64,000 nt of DNA from UBA10646 sp046296295 (GCA_046296295.1 JBKBLG010000004.1:107938-171937), one strand, 5' to 3'; shown: positions 8,081 through 17,117, counted from the first letter of the stretch. Made by a program: numbers and translations. The notes: generated by a model from the letters alone, not told the origin.

Positions 8081-9148
8081 ATGTTAAGTAATAACTGTAC
8101 GCCCATACCGCAAAAACGCTTAGGGTTTTTAGATCGCAACCTTACTTTATGGATTTTTTTGGCAATGCTAATTGGCATTACTATTGGCTATTTTTCGCCA
8201 ACTACAGCCGAAAAAATGAATGCTTTTAATATTGGTACAACCAATATTCCACTTGCTATCGGCTTGATTGTTATGATGTATCCACCACTTGCTAAAGTTA
8301 AGTACGAACGCATGGCCGAGGTATTTAAGAATACTAAAGTGTTGGGTGCTTCGCTCTTACTTAATTGGGTTATTGGTCCAATACTCATGTTCGGTTTGGC
8401 AGTAATGTTCTTAAAAAACGAGCCTGGTTATATGACTGGTGTTATTATGATTGGCTTGGCACGCTGCATTGCAATGGTATTGGTTTGGAACGATTTAGCC
8501 AATGGTAGTGGCGAATATGCTGCCGGCTTGGTTGCACTAAATAGCATTTTTCAAATTTTACTCTACACCTTTTATGCCTATTTGTTTGTAACCGTACTGC
8601 CACCCTATTTTGGTATTGCTGGTACAAACATTCAAGTTAGTATGGGTGCTATTGCTACGAGTGTTGGCATTTATCTGGGTATTCCATTTGCAGCGGGTAT
8701 TATCAGCAGATATGTGCTCCTTACGGTAAAAGGGAACACATGGTATGAGCAGCGTTTCATACCAACCATTGCACCTTTAACGCTAATAGCTTTACTTTTT
8801 ACCATAATTGTTATGTTCAGTGTAAAGGGTAACACCGTTGTAACAATTCCGTTAGATGTAGCCAAAATTGCCCTACCGCTTGTAATATACTTTGCCATTA
8901 TGTTTTTCTTGAGTTTTTGGCTTGGCAAGCGTTTAGGCGCTAACTACGAACAAAATACAGCAATCGCTTTTACGGCAGCAGGCAACAATTTCGAGTTGGC
9001 CATTGCAGTAGCTATTGGCGTATATGGCTTAGGTAGCCAACAAGCATTTGCTGGTGTTATCGGACCATTGGTAGAAGTGCCTGCCCTAATTTTACTGGTT
9101 AAGGCTGCTAAATACTTACAACAACGCTGGTACACTTCATCATCTTAA
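8081..9148 (+). CDS. acr3: ACR3-family arsenite efflux permease
   Basis: A 355-residue inner-membrane protein with ten predicted helices that exports arsenite using the membrane potential. The start region RLGFLDRNLTLWIFLAMLIG, the segment GLARCIAMVLVWNDLANG with its essential cysteine, and FTAAGNNFELAIAVAIGVYG are characteristic of ACR3 rather than ArsB. It is 9 bp downstream of arsM. A 12-base motif copy at 8719 encodes LTVK between helices. Confidence 0.95.
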   Translation: MLSNNCTPIPQKRLGFLDRNLTLWIFLAMLIGITIGYFSPTTAEKMNAFNIGTTNIPLAIGLIVMMYPPLAKVKYERMAEVFKNTKVLGASLLLNWVIGPILMFGLAVMFLKNEPGYMTGVIMIGLARCIAMVLVWNDLANGSGEYAAGLVALNSIFQILLYTFYAYLFVTVLPPYFGIAGTNIQVSMGAIATSVGIYLGIPFAAGIISRYVLLTVKGNTWYEQRFIPTIAPLTLIALLFTIIVMFSVKGNTVVTIPLDVAKIALPLVIYFAIMFFLSFWLGKRLGANYEQNTAIAFTAAGNNFELAIAVAIGVYGLGSQQAFAGVIGPLVEVPALILLVKAAKYLQQRWYTSSS

Positions 9149-9157
9149 ATCAACCAT

Positions 9158-9580
9158 ATGCAACCAAAAAAATTACTATTTGTATGCGTTGAAAATAGCA
9201 ATCGCAGCCAAATGAGTCAAGCATTTGCTACCATGCTTGGCGGTAATGCTGTAGCAGCATACAGTGCTGGCAGCAAGCCGAGCGGTATTGTTAATCCAAA
9301 AGCTATTGCGGCAATGCAGGATCTTGGTTACGACCTTTCAACACACGAAAGCAAGAGCCTTGAAGATGTGAAACAATTTGCTCCTTTCGATGTGGTAGTA
9401 ACAATGGGTTGCGGCGATGCCTGCCCGTGGATGCCTGCCAAAAAATTTATAGATTGGCAAATACCTGACCCTAGAAATATGCCTCCCGAGGCATTTAATG
9501 AGGTGCGTGATTATATTCAACAACAAGTAGCAGCTTTACTATCAAGCCTTGGTATAGTAACGAATCAGCAGTCTCAATAG
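9158..9580 (+). CDS. arsC: Arsenate reductase, LMW-phosphatase type
   Basis: A 140-residue enzyme of the low-molecular-weight phosphatase fold that reduces arsenate to arsenite for export by Acr3. The P-loop is CVENSNRS (CX5R, near residue 10), and the second catalytic region VTMGCGDACPWMP carries additional cysteines, near residues 88-92. It is the last gene of the ars operon, 9 bp after acr3. Its stop codon lies inside the terminator hairpin at 9562-9593. Confidence 0.93.
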   Translation: MQPKKLLFVCVENSNRSQMSQAFATMLGGNAVAAYSAGSKPSGIVNPKAIAAMQDLGYDLSTHESKSLEDVKQFAPFDVVVTMGCGDACPWMPAKKFIDWQIPDPRNMPPEAFNEVRDYIQQQVAALLSSLGIVTNQQSQ

Positions 9581-9593
9581 AGACTGCCGATTC
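9562..9593. terminator. Terminator overlapping the arsC stop
   Basis: GAATCAGCAGTCTC pairs with GAGACTGCCGATTC around an AATA loop (one mismatch). It ends the ars operon and faces the convergent uvrB. The arsC TAG (9578-9580) forms part of the loop and stem. Confidence 0.7.
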
Positions 9594-9606
9594 TAAGTGT
9601 ACGAAT

Positions 9607-9635
9607 ATTTACGTAAGTTATCCTTACGGCAAATG
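9607..9635. repeat. Short palindromic variant next to a motif copy (R)
   Basis: ATTTACGTAAGT (9607-9618) is followed by a full R copy CCTTACGGCAAATG (9622-9635), just past the uvrB stop. The first word looks like a shortened relative of the motif lacking one central base pair. Confidence 0.7.
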
Positions 9636-11675
9636 TTATGCTTTCATTTCTTCTAACTTTTGTTGCATTCTAAACATTTCGTCGCGTAAGCGGGCAGCTT
9701 CTATAAAGTCTAAATCTCTGGCGGCTTTTTCCATTTCTTTTTTAACCTTGGCAATCGCTTTTTCCATTTTTGGTATGGTATTGTACGCCTCGCTATCTTC
9801 TGCTGCAATTGTTGCCGGCACAATATCGGCACGAATAGCATTGGCTTTATTTTCATCGAAGCCTTTAATATCAAGTACACTTGTTTGCTTCATGATTTGT
9901 TCAATACTTTTACGTACAGTTTTAGGTACAATGCCATGTTTTGTATTGTATGCGATTTGAATTTCACGTCTACGATTTGTTTCGTCTATTGTACGTTGCA
10001 TACTTTCCGTTATAGTATCGGCATAAAAAATTACTAAACCATCGGCGTTTCGGGCTGCCCTGCCTGCTGTTTGGGTTAACGATTTTTCGTTACGTAAAAA
10101 GCCTTCTTTATCAGCATCTAAAATAGCCACCAAACTTACTTCTGGTAAGTCTAAGCCTTCGCGAAGTAAGTTAACACCCACCAAAACATCAATTTCGCCT
10201 AGGCGTAACGAACGTAGTATTTCTATACGTTCAAGTGTATCAACATCGCTATGTATATATTTACTTTTAATATGAATACGAGCTAAGTATTTATCCATTT
10301 CTTCGGCCATACGCTTGGTAAGGGTGGTTACAAGTACACGGTCGCCACGCTTTACACGTTGGTCAATTTCATCTAACAAATCATCAATTTGATTCACGCT
10401 TGGCCGTACTTCAATAGGCGGATCTAACAAACCCGTTGGCCGCACTACTTGCTGCACTACTACACCGCCAGTTTTCTCAAGTTCATAATCGCCTGGGGTA
10501 GCACTCACAAATACAGTTTGACCTACTAAGTTTTCAAATTCATGAAAATTAAGGGGCCTGTTATCTAAAGCACTAGGTAATCGAAAACCATAATCTACCA
10601 GAACCAGCTTACGGCTACGGTCGCCACCGTACATACCTGCTACTTGCGGAATGGTTTGATGACTTTCATCAATAATGGTTAAGAAATCTTTAGGGAAATA
10701 ATCAAGTAGGCAGAATGGCCTTGTTCCAGGTGTTCTTCTATCAAAAAAACGGCTATAATTTTCGATACCGTTACAATAACCCAGCTCTCGAATCATTTCA
10801 AGATCAAAAGATACCCTTTCTTTAATTCTTTGTGCTTCAATAAGTTTTCCTTGACTTTGGAAATAGGTAACCTGTGCCTGCATTTCATCTTGTATTTCGT
10901 GCATAATCTGCACAATCATATCTTTTGGAGCCAAATAAAGATTAGCAGGAAAAATGGCTGCATTTTCTAGCTTACCAATTCGTTTGAGGGTTGTTTTTTC
11001 AATACTCTCAATACTTTCTATTTCATCTCCAAAAAAAGTAACCCGATAGGCATAATCTGCATAAGGCAGATTAATATCAATGGTATCACCCTTTACGCGA
11101 AACTGACCTCTGTTGAATTCTGTTTGGCTACGGCTGTACAAAGAATTCACCAAGCTATGTAAGAAGCCCTGCCTAGAAATTACTTGTCCTTGGTGAATAC
11201 GAATTATACCATTTTCAAACTCTGTAGGGTTACCCATACCATAAATACAACTTACACTTGCTACCACAATAATATCGCGTCGGCCGGTAAGTAATTGGCT
11301 TGTAGCTTCTAGCCTAAGCTTATCAAGTTCTTCATTGATACTTAAATCTTTTTCAATGTAAGTATCGCTTACAGGCATATATGCTTCAGGCTGATAATAA
11401 TCGTAATAACTTACAAAATACCCCACAGCATTTTCCGGAAAAAACTGCTTAAACTCACCATATAATTGCGCTACTAATGTTTTATTATGGGTAAGCACTA
11501 AAGTTGGCCTTTGCAGGTTTGCAATTACATTGGCCATAGTGTAGGTTTTACCAGAACCAGTAACACCTAATAATGTTTGAAAAGGTTCTCCATTTTTTAA
11601 AGCATCGGTAAGTTCAGCAATAGCCGTTGGCTGATCACCTGCTGGTGGGTAAGGTGCATGTAACTTAAAAGGCAT
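9636..11675 (-). CDS. uvrB: Excinuclease ABC subunit B
   Basis: The DNA damage-verification helicase of nucleotide excision repair, acting between UvrA and UvrC. At 679 residues it is full length. Walker A GVTGSGKTYTMANV lies near residue 40, the beta-hairpin region YYDYYQPEAYMP near 92, the DEAD-like box TIIDESH near 338, and motifs V-VI include GREGLDLPEV-type LREGLDLPEVS and QTAGRAARN. The C-terminal UVR domain (about 640-675) shows DLDFIEAARLRDEM. No frameshift or truncation is apparent. Confidence 0.97.
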   Translation of the reverse strand: MPFKLHAPYPPAGDQPTAIAELTDALKNGEPFQTLLGVTGSGKTYTMANVIANLQRPTLVLTHNKTLVAQLYGEFKQFFPENAVGYFVSYYDYYQPEAYMPVSDTYIEKDLSINEELDKLRLEATSQLLTGRRDIIVVASVSCIYGMGNPTEFENGIIRIHQGQVISRQGFLHSLVNSLYSRSQTEFNRGQFRVKGDTIDINLPYADYAYRVTFFGDEIESIESIEKTTLKRIGKLENAAIFPANLYLAPKDMIVQIMHEIQDEMQAQVTYFQSQGKLIEAQRIKERVSFDLEMIRELGYCNGIENYSRFFDRRTPGTRPFCLLDYFPKDFLTIIDESHQTIPQVAGMYGGDRSRKLVLVDYGFRLPSALDNRPLNFHEFENLVGQTVFVSATPGDYELEKTGGVVVQQVVRPTGLLDPPIEVRPSVNQIDDLLDEIDQRVKRGDRVLVTTLTKRMAEEMDKYLARIHIKSKYIHSDVDTLERIEILRSLRLGEIDVLVGVNLLREGLDLPEVSLVAILDADKEGFLRNEKSLTQTAGRAARNADGLVIFYADTITESMQRTIDETNRRREIQIAYNTKHGIVPKTVRKSIEQIMKQTSVLDIKGFDENKANAIRADIVPATIAAEDSEAYNTIPKMEKAIAKVKKEMEKAARDLDFIEAARLRDEMFRMQQKLEEMKA

Positions 11676-11701
11676 AGTGTAAAAGTATCAAAGAATACTT
11701 C

Positions 11702-11715
11702 CCTTACGGTAAATG
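11702..11715 (-). repeat. Motif copy (R), intergenic
   Basis: CCTTACGGTAAATG in the 44-bp gap between nadD and uvrB. Confidence 0.85.
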
Positions 11716-11719
11716 TGTA

Positions 11720-12289
11720 TTATTTATACCACCCATTACGTTCAATTTCAGTACGCACTTGATCAGGTGTTAAATACTGAATGCTTTTTCCGGCTTGAAC
11801 TTGTTGGCGGATAAAACTAGCTGAAATATCTAACATGGGTGCCTGTACAATTGTTGTGTTACTTTTTTCAAATACAACTACAGGAAATTGCGGCCGTTCA
11901 TACACTATAACAGGATAAAGGTCTAGTAGCTTCTCATAATTCTTCCATTTACGTAAGTTCATATAGCTATCACTACCCATTATCACCGAAAAGCTATGCT
12001 GTGGATATTTTTCGGATAGATAAGTAAGTGTATCAATAGTATAGGAAGGTTTAGGCAAGTGAAACTCTATATCAGAACTACGCAAAACAGCATTACCTTC
12101 TATAGCCAGATTTACAAGATGTAACCTATCGTAATCTTTTAAAAGCGTTATTGCGGGTTTAAGTGGATTTTGTGGACTCACCACCAACCACACTTGTTGA
12201 ACATTGGTGTATTGAGCTACATGATTAGCAATAATTAAATGCCCTGTATGAATAGGGTTAAAAGAACCAAAGTATAAACCTATATGCAT
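11720..12289 (-). CDS. nadD: Nicotinate-nucleotide adenylyltransferase
   Basis: Adenylates nicotinic acid mononucleotide in NAD synthesis. The 189 residues show the nucleotidyltransferase start GLYFGSFNPIHTGHLIIA (the (T/H)xGH motif near residue 17), the ribose/phosphate segment SVIMGSDSY, and the C-terminal ISASFIRQQVQAGKS, an ISxTxxR-type motif. It is in the same window as nadA. It lies 7 bp after feoA and upstream of uvrB on the same strand, so these may form one transcript. Confidence 0.95.
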   Translation of the reverse strand: MHIGLYFGSFNPIHTGHLIIANHVAQYTNVQQVWLVVSPQNPLKPAITLLKDYDRLHLVNLAIEGNAVLRSSDIEFHLPKPSYTIDTLTYLSEKYPQHSFSVIMGSDSYMNLRKWKNYEKLLDLYPVIVYERPQFPVVVFEKSNTTIVQAPMLDISASFIRQQVQAGKSIQYLTPDQVRTEIERNGWYK

Positions 12290-12296
12290 ACCAGGA

Positions 12297-12521
12297 TTAA
12301 ATTTCTTCTACAAATATCTGATCGGCCTCATTAAGTCGTAAACTAAGGTTATAACCCGCTACCGAAATTGAAATAGGATCACCTAAAGGTGCAATTTGAT
12401 CTACACGTACAGTTTCCCCTGGCACACAACCCATTTCCATTAATTTTATAAACAACTCCCCTTTCTCGAACGATTGTATCACCGCTTTTTTCCCCAAGCC
12501 TAATTCACTTAACTTCTTCAT
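12297..12521 (-). CDS. feoA: FeoA-domain protein without FeoB neighbour
   Basis: A 74-residue SH3-like FeoA domain: LSELGLGKKAVI, then LMEMGCVPGETVRV (the usual MGxxPG turn) and DPISISVAGYNLSLR. Such proteins assist the FeoB ferrous iron permease. No feoB lies on either side; the gene leads directly into nadD. It could act with a distant FeoB or be a repurposed FeoA-like regulator domain. Confidence 0.85.
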   Translation of the reverse strand: MKKLSELGLGKKAVIQSFEKGELFIKLMEMGCVPGETVRVDQIAPLGDPISISVAGYNLSLRLNEADQIFVEEI

Positions 12522-12596
12522 AAATATTATTGTATTGCAAAACTACAAGCATTCTACCGCATATTGTTACGAGATTTGTAATAGAAACAAAGTACC

Positions 12597-13043
12597 ATGC
12601 CACAACAGATATTTTTCCATCAAGCCGATCGTAAGTTAACTCTACAACATAAAAATCAATTAAAACAATTTATTACTACCATATTTATACAAGAAAATAA
12701 ACCACTAGAACGATTAGACTATATTTTCTGTAGCGATACCTACCTACTGACTATTAATCAAAACCATCTACAACACGATTATTATACCGATATCATCACC
12801 TTCGATTTATCAAACGACACAAAACAACCCACTATTGGTGAAATTTATATCAGTACAGATCGAGTAAAAGATAACGCCATACAACACAATACCACATTTA
12901 CGCAAGAAATGCTACGTGTTATTTTTCATGGAGCCTTACACTTATGCGGTTATAAAGACAAATCAAAAAAACAAGCCCAACTAATGCGACTTAAAGAAGA
13001 AGAATACTTACGTAAATATGTTTCACATAACACAGTTTCTTAG
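12597..13043 (+). CDS. ybeY: Endoribonuclease/rRNA maturation factor YbeY
   Basis: A 148-residue zinc metalloprotein needed for 16S rRNA 3' processing and ribosome quality control. The metal site is HGALHLCGYKDKSK near residue 110. The third ligand position carries Asp/Lys instead of the usual His, which is common in this phylum as far as I know. The core YYTDIITFDLSND and IGEIYIS fit the family. The last residues, SHNTVS, are encoded by the first copy of a 30-bp repeat (13020-13049), suggesting the tail was captured from non-coding sequence. Confidence 0.9.
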   Translation: MPQQIFFHQADRKLTLQHKNQLKQFITTIFIQENKPLERLDYIFCSDTYLLTINQNHLQHDYYTDIITFDLSNDTKQPTIGEIYISTDRVKDNAIQHNTTFTQEMLRVIFHGALHLCGYKDKSKKQAQLMRLKEEEYLRKYVSHNTVS

Positions 13044-13049
13044 TGAAAC
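13020..13049 (+). repeat. 30-bp repeat unit 1 of 2
   Basis: Begins GTTTCACATAACACAGTTTC and ends with the hairpin GTTTC-TTAGT-GAAAC. The first 20 bp are identical to the unit at 13073. This copy overlaps the ybeY stop codon. Confidence 0.85.
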
Positions 13050-13072
13050 ATTCATTTACTAAAATTGTAAAG

Positions 13073-13102
13073 GTTTCACATAACACAGTTTCAATAAGAA
13101 AC
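13073..13102 (+). repeat. 30-bp repeat unit 2 of 2, candidate operator
   Basis: Same 20-bp core, 53 bp downstream of unit 1, ending GTTTC-AATAA-GAAAC. It occupies roughly -10 to -40 of the promoter of the HNH-like gene, the position expected of an operator. Confidence 0.8.
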
Positions 13103-13108
13103 ATCAAC

Positions 13109-13116
13109 TAGTTTTG
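13109..13116 (+). promoter_or_regulatory. -7 element of the HNH-like gene
   Basis: TAGTTTTG fits TAnnTTTG and ends 6 bases before the ATG at 13123. Repeat unit 2 lies immediately upstream. Confidence 0.6.
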
Positions 13117-13122
13117 CATCTT

Positions 13123-13701
13123 ATGGAATCAAAAGATGTTTTTAAAGAAAAACGTAGGTGGCAAATTGCATTACGTAGGTATATCCTAGAGAAAAAACCA
13201 AGTACGCAATATGTACAATATTATGGAATTACTATTGAGGGTTTTCGAACATGGATTGCAATGCAATTTATTAATGGTCAATCTTGGGATAACTTCGGAA
13301 CGAATTGGCAATTCGAACATGTAGTTCCTGTTGCCTACTTCGATTTAACAAAAGAAGCAGATAATAAACTCTGTTGGAACTTTACAAATATTCACGTAAG
13401 TAGTATATCAATTCAAACACCGCATCAAGGAGTTTCAATTTTAGCTGCGAAAAAATATTTTGAAAAGATGTATGAAGCAAGTGGATACCCTATTTGTGCA
13501 GCTATGCTTGCTAAAATTAACACTATTGAGCAAACAACAATGCACGCAGAAACTGCACTAGCAACTTTTCTTCAGAACCAGAAAACATTCTTAAATGCTT
13601 TAACAAATGCTTCCATTGAAGACTATCTTCGATTAAATGATGGTTTAACACCAGAAGATTTTTTACTAGAAAGAACCCTATTTCAAAAATTCGCTGTCTA
13701 A
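13123..13701 (+). CDS. HNH-nuclease-like protein of unknown role
   Basis: A 192-residue protein. The segment NWQFEHVVPVAYFDL near residues 63-77, followed by KLCWNFTNIHV, resembles the HNH layout in which xxEH/DH-x-x-P precedes a downstream N/H. The final metal-binding His is not obvious, so activity is uncertain. The N-terminus is basic (KEKRRWQIALRRYILEKK), consistent with nucleic acid contact. The ATG at 13123 was chosen over an upstream TTG because of the promoter spacing. It stands alone between ybeY and mnmG behind a tandem repeat that may be its operator. It could be a lone phage-type nuclease. Confidence 0.65.
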   Translation: MESKDVFKEKRRWQIALRRYILEKKPSTQYVQYYGITIEGFRTWIAMQFINGQSWDNFGTNWQFEHVVPVAYFDLTKEADNKLCWNFTNIHVSSISIQTPHQGVSILAAKKYFEKMYEASGYPICAAMLAKINTIEQTTMHAETALATFLQNQKTFLNALTNASIEDYLRLNDGLTPEDFLLERTLFQKFAV

Positions 13702-13711
13702 TATTATTTTC

Positions 13712-15580
13712 ATGTATCCTTTGTACGATGTTATTGTTGTAGGTGCGGGTCATGCCGGTTGTGAAGCTGCTGCCGCTGCTGCTAATATGGGTAGTAAGGT
13801 ATTACTCATTACCATGAATATGCAAACCATTGCCCAAATGAGCTGTAATCCTGCTATGGGTGGTATTGCAAAAGGTCAGATTGTTCGTGAAATTGATGCT
13901 ATGGGTGGTTATAGTGGTATTGTAACCGATAGAAGCCTCATTCAATTCCGCATGCTTAATAAAAGCAAAGGACCAGCCATGTGGAGCCCAAGAGCACAAA
14001 GCGATAGAATGTTGTTCGCAGCTACATGGCGTGAAATGTTGGAACAAACACCTAATGTTGATTTCTATCAAGATATGGTGAAAAGCATCATCATAAAAGA
14101 TGGTAAAGCTTGTGGTGTAATTACAGGCTTAGGAAATGAAATAAAAGCAAAAGCTGTAGTTGTTACAAGTGGAACGTTCTTAAACGGTATCATTCATATT
14201 GGTGAAAAACAATTGGGTGGTGGCCGCATGGGCGAAAAAGCAGCTACCGGAATTACAGAACAATTAATTGCGTATGGCTTTGAAAGTGATCGTTTAAAAA
14301 CTGGTACCCCTCCACGCATCGATGGACGTAGTTTGGATTACTCTAAGATGGAGGAACAAAAAGGCGATGATGAGGTGGTTGGCTTTAGCTATTTAAACGT
14401 TCCAAAAATTACGGCAGCTCAACAACGCAGTTGCTATATTACTTATACCAGCCCCGAAGTACATGAGATTCTAAAAACGGGCTTCGATAAAAGTCCTATG
14501 TATGCAGGTCGCATCGAAGGCGTTGGCCCGCGGTATTGCCCCAGCATAGAAGATAAAATCAATCGCTTTGCCGATAGAGAACGCCATCAGTTATTTGTAG
14601 AACCAGAAGGTTTTAATACTGTAGAAATATATGTGAATGGTTTTAGTACTAGCCTACCTGAAGAAGTACAACACCAAGCGCTACGCATGGTACCAGGTTT
14701 TGAAAATGCAAAATTTTTCAGACCAGGCTATGCCATTGAATACGATTATTTTCCGCCAACACAACTAACCCATTCGCTTGAAACCAAAGCCATTGGTAAC
14801 TTATTTTTTGCCGGACAAATTAATGGTACCACAGGCTACGAAGAAGCAGCTTGCCAAGGATTAATGGCAGGTATTAATGCACACCAAAAAGTGAACCATC
14901 AAGCACCTGTAATCTTACAAAGAAGTGATGCTTACATTGGAGTGCTTATTGATGATTTGGTGAATAAAGGTACCGACGAACCTTACCGCATGTTCACAAG
15001 TCGTGCAGAATTTAGAACCCTACTCCGTCAAGATAATGCCGACCTACGCTTAACAGAACTAAGTTATCGTTTGGGCCTAGCCTCACAAGAACGTATGAAC
15101 TTAGTACGTGCCAAGCAAGAAGGTGTACAACATATCATTCAACATCTACAAACCACTGGCATCGAACCAAACACTATCAACCCATTTTTTGAAAGTATTG
15201 GTAGTGCTACCATCAGTGAAAAAACAAAGGGTGCCAAAATTGTTTTGCGCCCAAATGTAACCTTACGGCAAATGATGGATGCTGTACCTACCCTACATGC
15301 ATCGCTAAATCATTATCCAGAAGATACATTACTGCAGGCCGAAATTCAAGTGAAGTACGAACGCTATTTGCAAAAAGAACAAGAGTTGGTAGATAAAATG
15401 CAACAGCTCGAAAACTTGGTAATCCCTGAAAATTTTCAGTACGAAAAACTTGCAGCCATTAGCAACGAAGCTTTACAAAAGTTCAATAAAATTCGTCCAC
15501 GTACACTTGGGCAAGCCAGCAGAATTTCAGGTGTTAACCCCAGTGATATTCAAATATTAATGGTGTATATGGGGCGTTAA
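13712..15580 (+). CDS. mnmG: tRNA uridine-5-carboxymethylaminomethyl modification enzyme MnmG
   Basis: FAD-dependent subunit of the MnmE-MnmG complex that modifies U34 of certain tRNAs. The 622 residues start with the dinucleotide-binding motif VIVVGAGHAGCEAAAAAA and contain NPAMGGIAKGQIVREIDAMGG, the LKTGTPPRIDGRS segment, GQINGTTGYEEAA with its FAD contacts, and the C-terminal tRNA-binding helices ending with RISGVNPSDI. In many bacteria the gene is near oriC; here a DnaA-box-like region lies 2.5 kb downstream. A motif copy at 15261 encodes TLRQM. Confidence 0.97.
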   Translation: MYPLYDVIVVGAGHAGCEAAAAAANMGSKVLLITMNMQTIAQMSCNPAMGGIAKGQIVREIDAMGGYSGIVTDRSLIQFRMLNKSKGPAMWSPRAQSDRMLFAATWREMLEQTPNVDFYQDMVKSIIIKDGKACGVITGLGNEIKAKAVVVTSGTFLNGIIHIGEKQLGGGRMGEKAATGITEQLIAYGFESDRLKTGTPPRIDGRSLDYSKMEEQKGDDEVVGFSYLNVPKITAAQQRSCYITYTSPEVHEILKTGFDKSPMYAGRIEGVGPRYCPSIEDKINRFADRERHQLFVEPEGFNTVEIYVNGFSTSLPEEVQHQALRMVPGFENAKFFRPGYAIEYDYFPPTQLTHSLETKAIGNLFFAGQINGTTGYEEAACQGLMAGINAHQKVNHQAPVILQRSDAYIGVLIDDLVNKGTDEPYRMFTSRAEFRTLLRQDNADLRLTELSYRLGLASQERMNLVRAKQEGVQHIIQHLQTTGIEPNTINPFFESIGSATISEKTKGAKIVLRPNVTLRQMMDAVPTLHASLNHYPEDTLLQAEIQVKYERYLQKEQELVDKMQQLENLVIPENFQYEKLAAISNEALQKFNKIRPRTLGQASRISGVNPSDIQILMVYMGR

Positions 15581-15582
15581 TA

Positions 15583-15596
15583 CATTTACCGTAAGG
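15583..15596 (+). repeat. Motif copy (F), intergenic
   Basis: CATTTACCGTAAGG two bases after the mnmG stop. Confidence 0.88.
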
Positions 15597-15694
15597 TGTA
15601 AATAGTTTATAAAAAATAATAATATTATTTACACCTTCCACTTTACATTTTTATTAGCGTTTTGTGCAGTAATATCGTTCCATAAAATTGGCTA

Positions 15695-16438
15695 TTGAAA
15701 ACAATTGTACTCACCCTACTAACGTTGCTTCCGTTATCGCTGCTTGCACAAAATATTACGGTGCAAGGCAAGGTGTACGACTTTTTTTCAAAACAACCAC
15801 TCGAAGCAGTAACCATTCAAACCACTAGTAAGCGGTACGCCATTACCGATAGCTTTGGCAGATATACCATTACACTAGAACCAAAAGATCAATTCTGGTT
15901 CAGTTATCTGGGTAAGAACACCATGCGTTACCTAGCTGATACAGTAACCCTTTTCGATAATTTTGATGTTGCCTTGTATGTAGATGCAGCTTGGCTACCT
16001 AATGTTACTGTACGCAATAGAAACTACCGACAAGATAGTATTGCGAACAGAAAAGAATACGCCAAGGTATTCAATTACAAAAAACCAGGCATTAGCACCG
16101 CTACAGCACCACCCGGTACATACGTGCCAGGTGCAGTTACAGCAGGAATAGATCTAGAAGAGTTTATTAACATGTTTCGGTTCAAGCGTAACCGACAGCT
16201 CGAAATGTTTCAACGCCGGTTGATAGAAGAAGAACAAGAAAAATACGTGAAAAAACGTTTCACCAAACGCATGGTGAAAGAAGTAACAGGTTTAAAAGAT
16301 GGTGTAGCACTCGATACCTTTATGATCAAATACACACCTAGCTACGAGCTACTTACACAAATGAACGATATTGAATTGGGCTATTATGTACAGCAGTGTT
16401 ATAAATCTTACCTCCAACTCCGCCGACGCAAGCACTAA
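15695..16438 (+). CDS. Secreted carboxypeptidase-regulatory-like domain protein
   Basis: A 247-residue envelope protein. A signal peptide (KTIVLTLLTLLPLSLLAQ) precedes a single CarboxypepD_reg-like beta-sandwich (about 22-100): VQGKVYDFFSKQPLEAVTIQ, then ITDSFGRYTITL. The rest is charged and helical (EEEQEKYVKKRF) with no known domain. The frame starts with TTG at 15695; no upstream in-frame ATG gives a signal peptide, so TTG is probably the real start. Such proteins in Bacteroidota usually sit at the outer membrane. Its 3' end overlaps the start of the next gene. Confidence 0.75.
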   Translation: MKTIVLTLLTLLPLSLLAQNITVQGKVYDFFSKQPLEAVTIQTTSKRYAITDSFGRYTITLEPKDQFWFSYLGKNTMRYLADTVTLFDNFDVALYVDAAWLPNVTVRNRNYRQDSIANRKEYAKVFNYKKPGISTATAPPGTYVPGAVTAGIDLEEFINMFRFKRNRQLEMFQRRLIEEEQEKYVKKRFTKRMVKEVTGLKDGVALDTFMIKYTPSYELLTQMNDIELGYYVQQCYKSYLQLRRRKH

Positions 16439-17117
16439 AGCAAGTTATCCAACTACCCTACGCCAACAAAACTGTTTAATTAGCTGGAGCGGTGGTAAAG
16501 ATAGTTACTATGCCCTACAACTAGCAGTGCAACAAGGCTATACGCCAAAAGTATTACTCAACGTACTTAACGAACAAGGCCAAATATCTCGGAGCCACGG
16601 AATACCACTTGAAATTCTTACAGCACAAGCGGCAGCCATACAAATACCACTACATACCATTGCAAGCAGTTGGAAAAATTATGAAACCAATTTTATTACT
16701 GCCTTACGGCAAATGCAAACACAATATGCCATTACACATGCTGTTTTTGGAGATATTGATTTGCAAGCCCACCGCGACTGGGAAGAAAAGGTATGTACAG
16801 CCACAAGCTTAACAGCAGTACTACCATTGTGGCAACGTCATCGAAAAGCATTAGTATTAGAAATGCTCGAAGTAGGTATTGAAACAATTATCGTAAGTTG
16901 TAATACAACTATGGGTATCAGTTACCTTGGTCAAACACTTACACCAGCACTTATTGAAAGCATAGAAGCACTAGGTATCGATGCTTGCGGCGAAAATGGA
17001 GAATACCATACCCTTACGGTAAATGCACCACTCTTTCACGAACGCATTCAAGTTACAGTAACAGCAACGCAAGTACATAATAACTACTGCTTTGCACAGC
17101 TACAGTTAGCCAAGTAA
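16371..17117 (+). CDS. Dph6-like ATP-pyrophosphatase (diphthine-ammonia ligase family)
   Basis: A PP-loop enzyme related to archaeal and eukaryal diphthine-ammonia ligase. Bacteria lack diphthamide, so the true substrate is unknown. Visible are the PP-loop SWSGGKDSYYAL near residue 40, HAVFGDIDLQAHRDWEEKVC, and ACGENGEYHTLTVNAPLF, the signature of the family. The ATG at 16371 overlaps the preceding gene by 68 bp; ATG 16386 is an alternative and no closer start exists, so the first ~30 residues are uncertain. It overlaps the convergent nadA stop by 12 bp. Motif copies at 16702 and 17012 encode ALRQM and LTVN. Confidence 0.88.
   Translation: MNWAIMYSSVINLTSNSADASTKASYPTTLRQQNCLISWSGGKDSYYALQLAVQQGYTPKVLLNVLNEQGQISRSHGIPLEILTAQAAAIQIPLHTIASSWKNYETNFITALRQMQTQYAITHAVFGDIDLQAHRDWEEKVCTATSLTAVLPLWQRHRKALVLEMLEVGIETIIVSCNTTMGISYLGQTLTPALIESIEALGIDACGENGEYHTLTVNAPLFHERIQVTVTATQVHNNYCFAQLQLAK

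Noticed and set aside
12297..12521. feoA as part of a feoAB iron uptake operon
   Set aside because: No feoB on either side; the neighbours are nadD and ybeY.
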